Part shown: positions 11,451 to 22,619 of the stretch, piece by piece | How the letters are laid out: every line of letters begins with the position of its first letter | Numbering within the stretch: the stretch's first letter is position 1 | DNA from: Sphagnum magellanicum | Lineage: Eukaryota; Streptophyta; Sphagnopsida; Sphagnales; Sphagnaceae | Direction of reading: 5' to 3' | Assembly (NCBI GenBank): GCA_021904315.1 | Contig: CM038911.1 | Span: forward strand, 22,107,390-22,171,389 | Length of the DNA stretch: 64,000 nucleotides | Notes under the pieces: generated by a model | Databases searched by the model: none | Told to the model about the DNA's origin: nothing | The model's input: the letters and a program-made list of their open reading frames with translations, nothing else | Made by a program: the position numbers and the translations under genes

Positions 11451-14400
11451 CTAAAGCGTCCCTCCTTGCAGCATTGCTAACAGCTCGGAGAATTCTTCTT
11501 CATCATTAACTCCATCTCGTGAAGATCCATTTGTTGTTGCATATGATGAGGTTCCTGGCAAATTAGAATAAAATGACTGTGATCCAGGATCCACACTACG
11601 ATTCAAAGGGTGGGCTGCAATGTTCCCATTTGAGTAAGGAAGAGATACAGAATCAAGTGGATGTGAGCGCAGGAAACCAGGCATTGAGTGTGGATGCGAG
11701 GGAGAGATAAATGGATGTCGAGAAAGGCTTGCCCCTACAGGTTCAAGAAAAGAGTCCCGTTCTGTAACAAGCACTGAATCTAGTGAGTGACTGCTACTCT
11801 GAGGAAACAGATGTCCAAAACTGTGAAAGTAATTCCCACTATCCTGAACTGGAAAGCTCCCACTGGCAATCCTACTCCCTTCATTTTGAGAAAGTGTTGG
11901 TGCACTATGATATGCTAATGGATGATTACTGGAATCTGGCAGGAGATGAGAGGAGTTATAAGGACTTCCTTGTGGTAATATATTTCGGTCAGGAAACAAG
12001 GTGGAGGTGTTTCGAGAAGAAGTGTGTATAATATCTGCAGGTGCATTGGTGCTACCAGAGTCAACAGCCAAGGGTGGCAAAGACCATGCCTGCTGTGGAA
12101 CTTGGAAAACCTCCTCTACTGTCTCACCTGCAGGGCTTGAGGGTGAAAATTGGAGTGATCCTGAACCTGGAGCAGTGGGTAGGAAATAAGAAGAATTGCC
12201 AGTAGGAGAAGTTGGAGAATTCAGCTTAGGTTCATCCCCATAGTCAATCCGTGCCATGGCCCGTTTCACCTCCACTTTCTTGCCCCGGAAAGGCAAATAA
12301 TGGCGCTGTACAGCTATCTCTGCAGGCTTTGGCTGCTCAAATACAACAAATCCAAACCCTCTTGATCGTGATTTCCCATCAGGATCAATACCAGAAATAA
12401 CAACGGCATCAACCACTTTCCCAAATTCTTGCTCAAAAAACTCCCACAGCTCTTCAGACTGGACAAAATGAGGAATTCCACCCACAAATATCTTTCTTGC
12501 ACTTATGTAGTCATCCCCCTTCTCACTGGTGAGGCTTGATCCCTGAGAGTTGGGTGTAGATGGCCTCACCTCAGTTTTCACAATTGGTCGAGCACTAGAA
12601 GGTGCAAAAAGTGTTCCTCGAAGCTCTCCAGGACCATGGGCAAAAGTACATTTAGAACCATGAGGGCATTTCCCAGTCTTCTCGTTGTGTGTACAAAGCT
12701 TGGTCTTGAAGTTTTTAAGCAATTGGTCACCATTGATGTCACCTTGGCTTGCCCCAATTCTATACTCTGAACTGTCAATCCTATCAGCACTCATAAGTTC
12801 TTCTTCTGAATGTGCAAAATGGCATTTGCTTCCCCACCCACAACCTTCGCTAGATGTATAAAAGCGGCACATTACTGTCTTATACTGCGGCAAGTTCACA
12901 GTTTCCTTAATCAATTCCCGGTCGCTGCTGCGTCCCACCTCTTGTCCATTAATAGACTGTGTTTGTGGGGCTAACCAGTTAAAAGGATTCCCACCTTGAG
13001 AAAGAGGTCGTGAGAAAGGATATGACTGTGATAATACAGGAGGCCTAGAAACAGACTCAGAGAATGAGAGTGAAGATGAAGGATTGGACTGGAACAAATG
13101 CAAAGGAGATGATGATCCTGTTTGAGAGGACACTGAGGAACTCTGAGGGAACTGGACCTGTGAAAAAGAAGATGGGAAATAGGACTTAGAGGTTGAATCA
13201 GCAATGGATGGAAATTGAGAAGGGAATGGTGATTGTGGTTGAAGATAGGTAAGAGAGAACAGTGGAGAAACTGGTGATGAAGCTTGGATGAGCATCTCCT
13301 TTAAGCTCTCCCATGACTGCTCTTTGATGATTTTGTCGTCCATTGTCAGAAGCACCCGCATTTCAACAGAAGGAGCCAACTGCAAAGGCTTCTGGTTTCG
13401 AAGGCTGGCAACATTTCGATTGGCACCATGCTTTAATAAAAGATAACTACATGCAACATGGTTGTTCTTGACTGCATAATGAAGAGGGGTTTCTTTTGTT
13501 GCAGCCATAACATTCACTCCTCCTGCATCCTTGTCGAGTATAAGCGAGAGTGCCTCAAAATGGCCATGACCAGCTGCTGTGTGGACAGGAGTAGCACCAA
13601 GTTTGTTACCAATTGTGACACTTGCACCTGCTTCTAAAAGTTGAGAGACTACATGAGCATTCACAGTTCGCCTGTTTAGTGGAGTAGCTTGACGTAAAGC
13701 CCAATGAAGAGCTGTATTGCCATCAACATCACGATCGTTTACAGGAGCACCGGCATCTAGCAGCAGGGAGACAAAGAATTCATTGCTTGCTTGCGCAGCT
13801 CTTAAAAGCGGAGGCAGAAATGGACTCTGAGCATGTGCAGACAGTCTTGGCCGAAATTCAAGTAAACATTCTAGAATCTTTCTTGCTATCGCACAGTTAT
13901 GATCTGGATCATCTCCCCGAGTTGGAGTCTTATGGCCGAAGAACCTAAGGTTTGTTGCATTTTCGGTTTCTGCCCCTCCACAGCTTAGGGTTTTTCTAAG
14001 TTTGTCTTCCATGTCCTTAAGGCCTGGCAACGGAACTGACTTCTTCCTAGACTTGGATGTGACTTCTTCCCAATCATCTGCATCTTGTCTAGGTTTAGGT
14101 GCTGTGAAGCTTTCATCCCATTTGCTAAAGTCTTTGAGGTGCTCACTATCTGAGCCACCACCACCACCTTTCCAATCTTCCAGCCACTTAGGGGCAATCT
14201 CAAAGCCTATGCCTCCATCAAAATCACTCATGCTGTGGAGATTAGGGCCTTCCATCCAAGTAGCCTCACCTTCCTCTGTAAATGATTTAGGCTTGCCAAG
14301 CTTGTCAGCAAATCTAGTTGGAGGGCAAGAAGATGGGTGTGCTAAAGCCATTCCTAGAACCAAATCTACAAGAGTCCCTCCAGGACAATCATCGCAGCCC

Positions 14401-14888
14401 TCTACTTTTTTTACAAGGCCACTTACAGGTGTGGGTTCTACCTTTTTAGCCAATGGGGTGTCTAGCTTCTTGGCTGCTAGGTTCCCCAAGGAATCAACCT
14501 GCTTAGCACCTACATTTAACCCTGTGTCTACCTTCTTCATCCCTCCTGGGTCAGCTGCCTTTTTGGCCACAGAATTCAGTACTGCACCTCTACCAACCAG
14601 TAGCAATGCCACCAAGGGCACCAACTTCAGGCCTCTTGCAAGCTTAAATGCAAGAGGGACCATTTGATCCTTGCATTTTGATTCCAGTGCTTGAATTTCT
14701 CTCAGATCCTTTTCTCGTAGTTTGGCAACAATAAAAGCTGCTGGGGTTGATAAGTCCCACGCCACTTCAAGCCTGCTGCTCATGACTGCTTCCTCTAGCT
14801 TTGCTGCCATATCTACTAATCGGGGAGTCGCCACCTTTCGAGGAGTGCCCTGCTGCTTCACTTCGTTCCAGATCGTTCCTGTTCCCAT
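11451..14888 (-). CDS. Ankyrin repeat / tandem CCCH zinc finger / RRM protein, single exon
   Basis: Predicted RNA-binding regulator of 1,145 aa with no intron. The start at 14888 is the first ATG after the in-frame stop near 14928. Residues about 350-510 are ankyrin repeats (DGNTALHWALRQA, GATPVHTAAGHGH, ETPLHYAVKNNH, LLLKHGANRN). Residues 674-693 and 732-751 are two C-x8-C-x5-C-x3-H fingers, each led by a TTP-like YKT/FKT motif (QYKTVMC, NFKTKLC), separated by 38 residues against 18 in TTP. About 798-880 is an RRM with RNP2 IFVGGI and RNP1 SRGFGFVVF. N-terminal residues about 105-165 hold loose AKKxDT-like repeats, and Ser/Pro-rich linkers surround the fingers. TTP-type fingers bind AU-rich elements in mRNA and ankyrins usually bind proteins, so control of mRNA stability or translation in the cytoplasm is inferred. 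It is convergent with the GRAS gene. Confidence 0.9.
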   Translation of the reverse strand: MGTGTIWNEVKQQGTPRKVATPRLVDMAAKLEEAVMSSRLEVAWDLSTPAAFIVAKLREKDLREIQALESKCKDQMVPLAFKLARGLKLVPLVALLLVGRGAVLNSVAKKAADPGGMKKVDTGLNVGAKQVDSLGNLAAKKLDTPLAKKVEPTPVSGLVKKVEGCDDCPGGTLVDLVLGMALAHPSSCPPTRFADKLGKPKSFTEEGEATWMEGPNLHSMSDFDGGIGFEIAPKWLEDWKGGGGGSDSEHLKDFSKWDESFTAPKPRQDADDWEEVTSKSRKKSVPLPGLKDMEDKLRKTLSCGGAETENATNLRFFGHKTPTRGDDPDHNCAIARKILECLLEFRPRLSAHAQSPFLPPLLRAAQASNEFFVSLLLDAGAPVNDRDVDGNTALHWALRQATPLNRRTVNAHVVSQLLEAGASVTIGNKLGATPVHTAAGHGHFEALSLILDKDAGGVNVMAATKETPLHYAVKNNHVACSYLLLKHGANRNVASLRNQKPLQLAPSVEMRVLLTMDDKIIKEQSWESLKEMLIQASSPVSPLFSLTYLQPQSPFPSQFPSIADSTSKSYFPSSFSQVQFPQSSSVSSQTGSSSPLHLFQSNPSSSLSFSESVSRPPVLSQSYPFSRPLSQGGNPFNWLAPQTQSINGQEVGRSSDRELIKETVNLPQYKTVMCRFYTSSEGCGWGSKCHFAHSEEELMSADRIDSSEYRIGASQGDINGDQLLKNFKTKLCTHNEKTGKCPHGSKCTFAHGPGELRGTLFAPSSARPIVKTEVRPSTPNSQGSSLTSEKGDDYISARKIFVGGIPHFVQSEELWEFFEQEFGKVVDAVVISGIDPDGKSRSRGFGFVVFEQPKPAEIAVQRHYLPFRGKKVEVKRAMARIDYGDEPKLNSPTSPTGNSSYFLPTAPGSGSLQFSPSSPAGETVEEVFQVPQQAWSLPPLAVDSGSTNAPADIIHTSSRNTSTLFPDRNILPQGSPYNSSHLLPDSSNHPLAYHSAPTLSQNEGSRIASGSFPVQDSGNYFHSFGHLFPQSSSHSLDSVLVTERDSFLEPVGASLSRHPFISPSHPHSMPGFLRSHPLDSVSLPYSNGNIAAHPLNRSVDPGSQSFYSNLPGTSSYATTNGSSRDGVNDEEEFSELLAMLQGGTL

Positions 14889-14965
14889 CCTCTCTGTTCC
14901 CACAATAGTTAGGGTATACTTAAATGCTCAAAAATAGACCATCCACCTCTCCACCCTACTCCCAC

Positions 14966-14968
<3 letters not shown>

Positions 14969-15012
<44 letters not shown>
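14969..15012. repeat. (CT)22 microsatellite upstream of the CCCH gene
   Basis: A perfect TC dinucleotide run (GA in the gene's sense) about 80 bp upstream of the CCCH start codon. GA/CT tracts are common in plant core promoters and leaders and can bind GAGA-binding (BBR/BPC) factors. A regulatory role here is inferred from position only. Confidence 0.85.
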
Positions 15013-15016
<4 letters not shown>

Positions 15017-16317
15017 GACCTTTTGCTTAATATGAAGACTATTTGTTGCTTGGCCTTGATTGTGGCCAAAACTACTTCTCTGCCACATAAACAGATGATG
15101 CTCTGGATCTCTTGGGCACCATCATACAAAGTTGAAGATCTTGCTTTACTTTGAGTACTTCTTCTTCCTCCTCCTCTTCTTTAGAAATGCTAGTTCTTTT
15201 TTTTCTTTTTCTTTCGCAATTCCAAAATCCTATTTCTGTCTCTAGTTCTCCCCCCCTCCCTCCCCCCCCTCTGGCATACACTCTCACTCACTCCTAGTAG
15301 CCCTACCTTCTGTCTGCGTGTTCCTAGAAAAAACCAAAGTTCGTCTCTTGCTTAACGATCGATCTTTCCTCAAATCATTCACAAGAAAACCGCAGAGACA
15401 CCTCTGTGTATGTGTCTGTCTGTCTCTCAATACCTCTCTCTACCACTACGTCCTCTTTGTTCTTCTCGATCTTTGCATTCTACAGCGCCTCAGATCCTCT
15501 AGTGGCAGCATTTATCTTCTTGAGAATGAACGTTCCTAGTCAAGCTCGTCCCTAACAAAACTTGCCTTCGATGATTCTGGCACCAGGAAACCCCGAGAAT
15601 TTATGGAAATCGAACCCTCATTTACGTTTTCCAAGCTTTCACAGCCACTTTCAAACCCCATTCCCAACCACACACGACGACCTACCTTTCTTCACAACTC
15701 TTAGTCTCAAGACTGTCTGTCTGTCTGTCTGTCTGCGTCTGTGTGTGTCTATCTCTGTCCCTCGTCCCTTGTGTTTGTGGCTCTCCGTGTCTTTGTGTCA
15801 GTCAGTCGGTCGGTCGGTCAGGCAGTCCGTTTGTCTGTCTGTCTGTATTTCTGTTTGTCTAAGAACTAGTGTGCTCTTTCGCTTGGCATTCCAGCCACCA
15901 TCTTGAACGATGCAATGAAGAAAAAAGGGGGAAAAAAAAGCACGCATACCTGCTGCCTCCACGGCCAGAGTCGAACCTTCACGCATCTCCAACGAGATCC
16001 CACCAGACCAAGATGAAAGAGAAAACGCAATGCACAAGCAAGAAAAACGCACACCACAAAGAAAAAAACGACGACGACGACGACGACGACGACCGACAAC
16101 ACTAGAAGAAGAAAAGGAGGAAGAAGAAGAAGAAAACCATAGCCGGCCTTCTCTAGCAACAACGCAGCAGCAACGAAGAAGACGCGAAGCTCTTCTTCAG
16201 GCTGGCTCGGTTCCCGCCCCTTCCCCCCGGCCCTTACAGCGGCCCTTCTTCCCATGTAGGCTATCTAGCGAGACAGACCCTTCCTTCTCCCGGCCCTTCT
16301 TCCCTTCAGGATTTTTT
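15013..16317. other. CCCH 5' flank, pyrimidine- and simple-repeat-rich
   Basis: Probable promoter and leader of the minus-strand CCCH gene. It contains C-rich tracts near 15250, a ctgt tetranucleotide run near 15713-15740 with further gtcggtcggtc-type tracts to about 15850, and an ACG run at 16068-16093 followed by GAA-rich sequence. Several open frames cross it but all are low-complexity artefacts; no gene recognised. Confidence 0.6.
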
Positions 16318-16740
16318 TTAAAAAATTTAATAAATTTTGTGATCTAGCCAAAGTGGCGATTTATCTACAAGATGATTTAGCCAGATTTGGCGATAAGAAA
16401 ATATGAAAGGTTCCTTTTAAATCCAGCATTCTTCTATAGTTTTTGGCTACTGGCTGGATTTTAAGATAGAATTTGGCGAAATTTTAAAGTTTTAAAATAT
16501 TTTTTCGATATTTGGCGACTACAATTTCAAAAAACACTAAATTTTTTTTGCCACTTTGATGGAAAAAAACTAATCGCCAATCGGCGAAATTTCGCCCCAA
16601 AAAAACACCGTGCTTCAACCCCCAAGATAGTGATATTTTTGGTGGCGAATTTTCGTCATTTTGCCAAAAATATTTCTCAATTAAAATATTCTGTTGCAAA
16701 TTCCTTCGCCATTTTTTGAAAAAAATAAAAATAAAAATTT
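16318..16740 (-). repeat. Dispersed noncoding repeat, copy B (inverted relative to copy A)
   Basis: Read on the minus strand it shares with 3735-3995 the order gtagccaaaa, tatagaag, then gccaaatctggctaaatc, then atcgccact. Further ggcga words continue to about 16720. Copies A and B are inverted and flank the GRAS and CCCH genes about 12.5 kb apart. Boundaries are approximate. Confidence 0.6.
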
Positions 16741-17337
16741 AGCGACATCTTAGGTCGCCACTTGTAGCAGCACTTTTGTAAAAATGATACAACCCCCGCA
16801 AAAAGAATTAGCCAACTGGGTAAATTTAGCCCCAAAAAAAAAAGGAAAAAAAAAAAAAAAAAACGCTGCTCAACGAGACAGACCGTCCCCCGGCCCTTCC
16901 CATGTAGCGAGACAAGACCCCTGCTGGTTCTGTGGCCTTTCCATGTACCCCTCCCCCCCGCCTTTCCCCTCCCCTAGATCACGCCCGGCCCGGCCCGGCT
17001 CGGTCAGAAACCCAATTATTGACTGGGGAGTTGGGACGTGCAGAACAATTCACATCCCCAAAAGTCCATATCCCCAAATATTCCACATCCCGAAAAGTGG
17101 GGGTGACCCGCCCAATTTGTCTTTTTCTTTTATTTTATTTTATTTCTTTCCCCCCAAGTGCTGCTGCCCCTACTCTGTCTTTTCTCAACGACTTAGTCAG
17201 GTGGGCTTTGCCCTTCTTTTTAGTCAAGTGGGGTTTTTCTTTAGTCAGGTGGGGTCCTTGATGCATTTGATACCATGTGGCTTAACTTACCAAGTCCAAC
17301 TGGGTAGGTAGGCTATGCCCTTTGATTTTGTTTTTTT

Positions 17338-17354
17338 GGGGGGGGGGGGGGGGG
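17338..17354. repeat. Poly-G run of 17
   Basis: Seventeen consecutive G between a T run and taggtaggta. Noncoding; a potential G-quadruplex-forming or assembly-sensitive site. Confidence 0.9.
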
Positions 17355-17493
17355 TAGGTAGGTATAAAATAAAGTAATCCGTCAAGTGGGGCGATTAGGG
17401 GGCGAGAACGGCCAGTTTCGGCATAATAGGGCATCAAATGCTTAACTGGGAATGAAATTTTACAAAACCAAATAACTGGGACCCAAACTAGTT

Positions 17494-17800
17494 TCTCCAC
17501 CAATTTTGATGGTAAACTTAGTTTCATCCCCCTCTTTCCTTTCTCCTGAGCGCCTCCATTGATTGCTGCTACATATATTTTCACTGCTCCTACCTGTACA
17601 ACTGCTATAAGTAGTCTCGAACCTTGTGCATCAATCCTGAGTTTCAACATTTCATACTGAGATTTGTTAAAAAATTTCTTACTTTGTGGATACCACTGAA
17701 AGAGGGGATAGGGCTTGAAAGCAGAGGGGTGAAAGAGAGGGTGACTTTACAGATAACTTTAATAAACTTATGTATAAACTCCTTTCCTGCCTTGTTTGGA
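17494..17800 (-). repeat. Dispersed repeat R1, copy 2
   Basis: Antisense match to copy 1. In minus-strand order: tctgtaaagtcaccctc, ctctttcagtggtatcc, gttgaaactcaggatt, gcacaaggttcgaga, the 37-bp block identical to copy 1, ggcgctcagga, and agtttaccatcaaaattggt. The minus strand is open for about 120 codons across part of it, but the other copies do not keep that frame, so it is treated as noncoding. Confidence 0.75.
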
Positions 17801-20800
17801 GCCCATTTTGGTCCCCATATTTGAAAAATGTTCACTAGGTGTTGTTGTTAGTAGCATCATGGAGTGGTTATTTGAATCCATAGAGAACTCTAAGTTTTAT
17901 ATATATTTATATGTATGTATAATGTTTTTTTTGTACAACAAAATTGTGTCAAGGGAAAAAAAAATATTTTTAAATATTTCATTTTGACATGGAAATCTTC
18001 AAAATTAATTAATTATTTATTTTTTTGACAACCCACGTGTTGAAGTTGGCAAGGTACTATGATAATATTATTTATGGAAGATGTTTTTGTCATGTTTTGT
18101 TCTCGTGTTCATTGACATTCCCATGTTTTGTGAGTCATTTCATCCTAGTCGTCTCAAAGGTTTTTTTCTTTTTGTCTTTTTTGGCTTGAAATTGATTTTG
18201 GAACCATATTGAATGTAAACAAGTTATATATATATATATATAGTTTGGGGACATTTTGGTCATTATACATTTATTGAAAATAATTTAATTATTGTCGGAA
18301 TGGTAAAGGTATTAGGGTATAGGCTTGTGATCTGTAGCAACACTGGAAGCAAGGACACTACCAGTCTGGGATGAGCTGAGTCAATAGCAGCCTTATAGTT
18401 ATTTATTTATTTATTTATTTTATAGTACTAGCTTGGTACACAAATGAGGGTAGGTAATATGGTATCCAATGATGAGTTTTGGGTGGCCATGTTTGCAAAA
18501 AGAAATTTAATCTTAGGTTATGAGTCATTTGGGCATTTGTAGTTAGAGATTTTAGAGTTCAACAAATAGGGTTTTCAATTTATTTATTTATTTATTTTTC
18601 TATTTATGTTTCTTGTCCATTAGTTTTCATCATTATAACTATTTCATAAGATGATATTTGGAAATTATTTAAGAGTGGAGCTATAGCCTTAAATTTGGAC
18701 TAATTTTAGTCATGTTTCCATTTTCTTCTTATGAAATGTGAGCCACTTATATTGTGCATTTTTGTTATTGATTTGATTTTTCTATTGTAAAATGTAATTA
18801 AGTAACATTGTTGTGTGTTATCATATCGAAGTGTATAATCATCCATGTCTACGCACAAAAATTTAATAACATAACAACATTTTTTTTAAATGCAAAAACT
18901 TCAACCCAAAACATGATTCCCTTACAATCACATATGAATCCAAGCTCAAAACACAATATCAAATATCAAAACATCAAGTGCAAAAAAAAATTTAATAGCA
19001 CAAAATCAAATGCAAAATAAAATAGAGTTATGTGATTTAAAATTTAAAATCACCCAAAATAAGATTTTTGAGATCTTGAATCTATAATCCATACACTAAA
19101 TATTTAAATTTGTGTTCAAATCAAAATTGATTTCACAATAACTTATAATAAGTAAGATATAAGCAAAGCAACTAACATCAAAACTCGTACCAACAACATA
19201 AATGAATTTTCACATTTTCATTTCTCTAATTTGAATTCTTTTTTTTTAATCATAATATATGAACTATAATTTTTTTACACAATTCATCAAAATTCCCATG
19301 AAATCTCTGAGAAGTCTCTTCATCTGATTTTTTTAATTAATTTTCATCAAGAACATAAGTTGTACCAATTTTTTTTTGTACCAGTCTCAATATCAAGTAT
19401 ATATCCCCATATATATAGGGGTGTATTATTATTTAAAATATTATTATTATTAGGGGTACTTTAATCATGCTTTTTGTTAATTAGTGAAAGGGGTGCATCC
19501 ACAATTTTTTATTTATTTATTTATTTATTTATTATTCCAGATGGAGCCATCATTCCAAACTCCCCCCATCATTTCATGTACTCTTTTTCTTTTGCCCCTG
19601 GTACAGAAGCCTTTTCCTTAATTTTAAAAAATTAATAATGGAAACATTTGAGTGAAAATCAATTATAAAACAGAGAAAAAGGTTCAATATTTTTACTTTA
19701 AATTATGCAAAAGTAGGTTTAAAATGGACACCCTAAATAAGAAAAAAACAAAAAAAACTCTCTGAAAAATACACAGAAAAAGGGATGTTGGGTGAACTAG
19801 GACATACACGAGTACCCATGGTAAAAACTAGTGTTGGGCGGTTCTCACTTCTCAGGTTCTTTGAAGTCTGAAAGAATTAAATAACCGTTGTCAATCGTGG
19901 GTATTTTAAAACCTTAAAAATAATGAAACCTTTGGGTCATGAGACTGGGGGTACATGGGTATGAAACCGCCCAAAGAACCACTACTACCCGTGAATTCGA
20001 TGAAACTTGGGTATGATGAAATTACAAAAACTACGAATTACGTGTATATTTGGAGGATGAGTTATTACTTTCAATCTATACATTCATTCATTCATTCATT
20101 TACTTACAAGCCTAAAATTCTCAAATCCTATAACCAACAAATCCTACCATGACCCTAAAAAACCAATAATGGGTAAAAGGGTCCGGTATATGAAACCCTA
20201 AACCTAATTCTTTAATTTGTTTTTGAAAAATCATCGGTCGGGGTTCCATATACCATACCCTTACCCCATACTCAGATTAAATCAGGGTCTCTGAGTCCAA
20301 ATTTAACATTTAATCTCTGATTGGCGTCTTGAGGAGCAAGGCTTCAAATTAGAATAGAAGCAAAGTGGCGAATGGGTGCGTAACACGTAGGAATCTGCCA
20401 AACAGTTTGAGCCAAATCCTAAATAAAGAAAAGGCGGGCCCGGGTGAACCCCGGTTGATACCCTTGACCTGTTTTAGTGAGGCCTCTTAGTGGCCATATT
20501 AGGCCCAAAAAATTGTTGGATTTGAACTGGTAGAGACCCTGATTTTGTCTTAGCATATAATGGGATATTTTGTGGTATTTAGAAATTATAATTTAATTGG
20601 GTGGTTCTGGGACTTTTCACCATGGTTACCAATAACCAGTGTTAGTGTTGGTTCACCAGTGGCCGGACACAAGGTAAAAGCTTTTTTACTGGTAGACGAA
20701 AAAGTAAGTTTTTAATAAAAAGAAATGGCCACACTAAATAAGGCAAAAAAGAAAATGGAAAAAAGAAAGAAAAAGAAAAAGAACTAGAACCAGAAAGAAA

Positions 20801-21039
20801 AAGAAAAGCAAAAGAGGGCCGGTGGGGGGTGGAGAGTTGGGGTAAAACAGAACTTACTTACCTAAGTGTCCGAATTTCCTAAAACTGAAGTTTTACTATG
20901 GTAACTTATCCAAACCCTAATTTTTTCATTTTCCAAAAGCGTGTTGCTGTTGTGAAGTCAGCAACGGGAAAACGCGCTTTTGCTGGCCAAGTGGCAGGCA
21001 ACCATGCTTCCTGGAAGCCAGCAGCAAGCTCGTACCACG

Positions 21040-21340
21040 TGGCATTTGTGTCGGTGGGTAGGTTTAGCTACCTAGTACTAGGTAGCTATGTACTAGGTAG
21101 CTATGACTGACTAAGTGGGCCCCCCACCCTTCCTTCCTTCCTTAGACTAGGTACCTATTATATAGCTTTAGAATAGCTTGTGGGGACTTATAGGTACCTA
21201 CCTACTAGGCCTAGGACCCCCAAAAAGAAAAAACCCCTGCAAACTAGACACATTCAAATCCACAGACCCACCATGTGACCCTTAACCTAACTTCACCCAA
21301 TAGACTAGCTAGGTATTTAGTAGGTACCTACCTATTACCT
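21040..21340. repeat. Cluster of TAGGTA/TACCTA motifs in both orientations
   Basis: Repeated ctaggtagcta, actaggtacctat, ataggtacctacctac and taggtacctacctat words, many self-complementary, occur within 300 bp. No open frame. A similar but tetranucleotide-based cluster occurs at 54460-54660. Confidence 0.6.
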
Positions 21341-21789
21341 AGTTTTTTTTAAAAATAAAAGAAAAGAAAGAGGTGAAAAGAAAGGGTCCAGTGATAAGCA
21401 GTGATTTTTTAGGGTTTTTTTTTTTTTTTTTTTTTTGGGGGGGTTCTTTTGGATGGTGTCTCATTGGCACTAACTACTCTCCAAATAAAATGTTCATTGA
21501 AATAAGTGGCAATTGGCCGGATTCTCAAAATGTATAACATATAATTGGCTATAGCACATTCAATTCTATAAAATGTGCCAGGTTACAAATCATGTTAGAA
21601 ATTTATTTTTTTATTTTTATTTTTTGGTGACAAGGATGTTCATAATTTGAGTGTATTTGTGTGATTGAAATGGAGGCTCTAACTAAGGAGAGTGCTACTA
21701 GTATGAAATGTGTGAAGAGTATTGTGTGACACACCAATGAAAATTTAAAATTATATGGATGAAAACTAAACTCATAGTGTGGATGAAAA

Positions 21790-22075
21790 TGTTGTTACAA
21801 AGTTGAAAAGGCAAGAATTGTGGGTATATATCAAAACAAGTATCATATTTAATACTTTGAAATTCATGACATGTTTTCTTTTCAAATTTCAAAACTTGTG
21901 TCAACCTTTCTATGACAAATTCATCTCTCAATTATTAACAATCATATTTATGTCGATGCACATGAATCTAAAATTGCATTAAATCTTGTTGATACTATTT
22001 GTGTAGTGGAATTTCTTGCATTTGTCTTCTAAAATGAAAAATGTGTATTTTGAAGCACATCACCATGACAATCAA
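21790..22075 (+). pseudogene. Decayed protein-coding stretch, identity unknown
   Basis: One plus-strand frame starting near 21810 (KARIVGIYQNKYH) reads as protein-like sequence for about 85 codons, including YFEIHDMFSFQISKLVS, NNHIYVDAHESKIALNLV and DTICVVEFLAFVF. It is broken by TAA and TGA codons, each one C-to-T step from CAA or CGA. The text is not low-complexity, so this is probably an old coding transposon or captured gene. I do not recognise the family and assign no function. Confidence 0.4.
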
Positions 22076-22619
22076 GATGGAAAAAAAAAGACCTAACTTT
22101 ATATCTCATCCAATGGGGTTGAATGCAAATTTATTTATCAATTTTCTGTGACTAGAGTGGAAGGAGGATGTAACAAAACAAGTGCCTTAGAATATAAATA
22201 ATTTTCAAAAAAATTTAACCTAGAATCTATTGTGATGGAAATTTTTTGTCACACCATCATTTTCTTTCTATCCCCAATGCAACAACTTACAAAAACCTAA
22301 TCACTCCACCCAACCCAATTAGAAACAATTAACAAAAATAACAAAACAGGATGAATGCGTAATGAACTCAGTGGAATAAAAGCAAACCTTGAATTACTAA
22401 ATTCCCCAACCCAAAGTGCCTAGATTAGGGCATAGATAAATATTCCAAATTTGAAGAAAAAACCATACATCCACACCCACAAATCTTAGCACAAACCTAG
22501 CAATCCTTTTACATAACAAAATGGCCATAAAACTAACTACCTATTGTTTTCATATAATGCAATTTCTCTTTTCCTCATTCCTAGATTATTGTGTATAATG
22601 GAAAAATGTCAAACTTGTA

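Noticed and set aside
14002..14667. 221-codon plus-strand open frame inside the CCCH gene
   Set aside because: It is antisense to a gene with clear domains, has no recognisable motif, and is Ser/Pro/Leu-rich as expected of a shadow frame.
14889..14903. Upstream extension of the CCCH protein by five residues to 14903
   Set aside because: The codon at 14903-14901 is GTG, not ATG. The first true ATG in frame is at 14888, followed upstream by a stop near 14928.
15562..16347. Open frames across the simple-repeat region upstream of the CCCH gene
   Set aside because: They translate microsatellites (Leu-Ser-Val, Arg, Asp runs) and have no family resemblance.
17282..17650. Minus-strand 122-codon frame overlapping repeat R1 copy 2
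   Set aside because: The R1 copies at 9262 and 27640 do not preserve this frame, so it is likely chance openness in a repeat.
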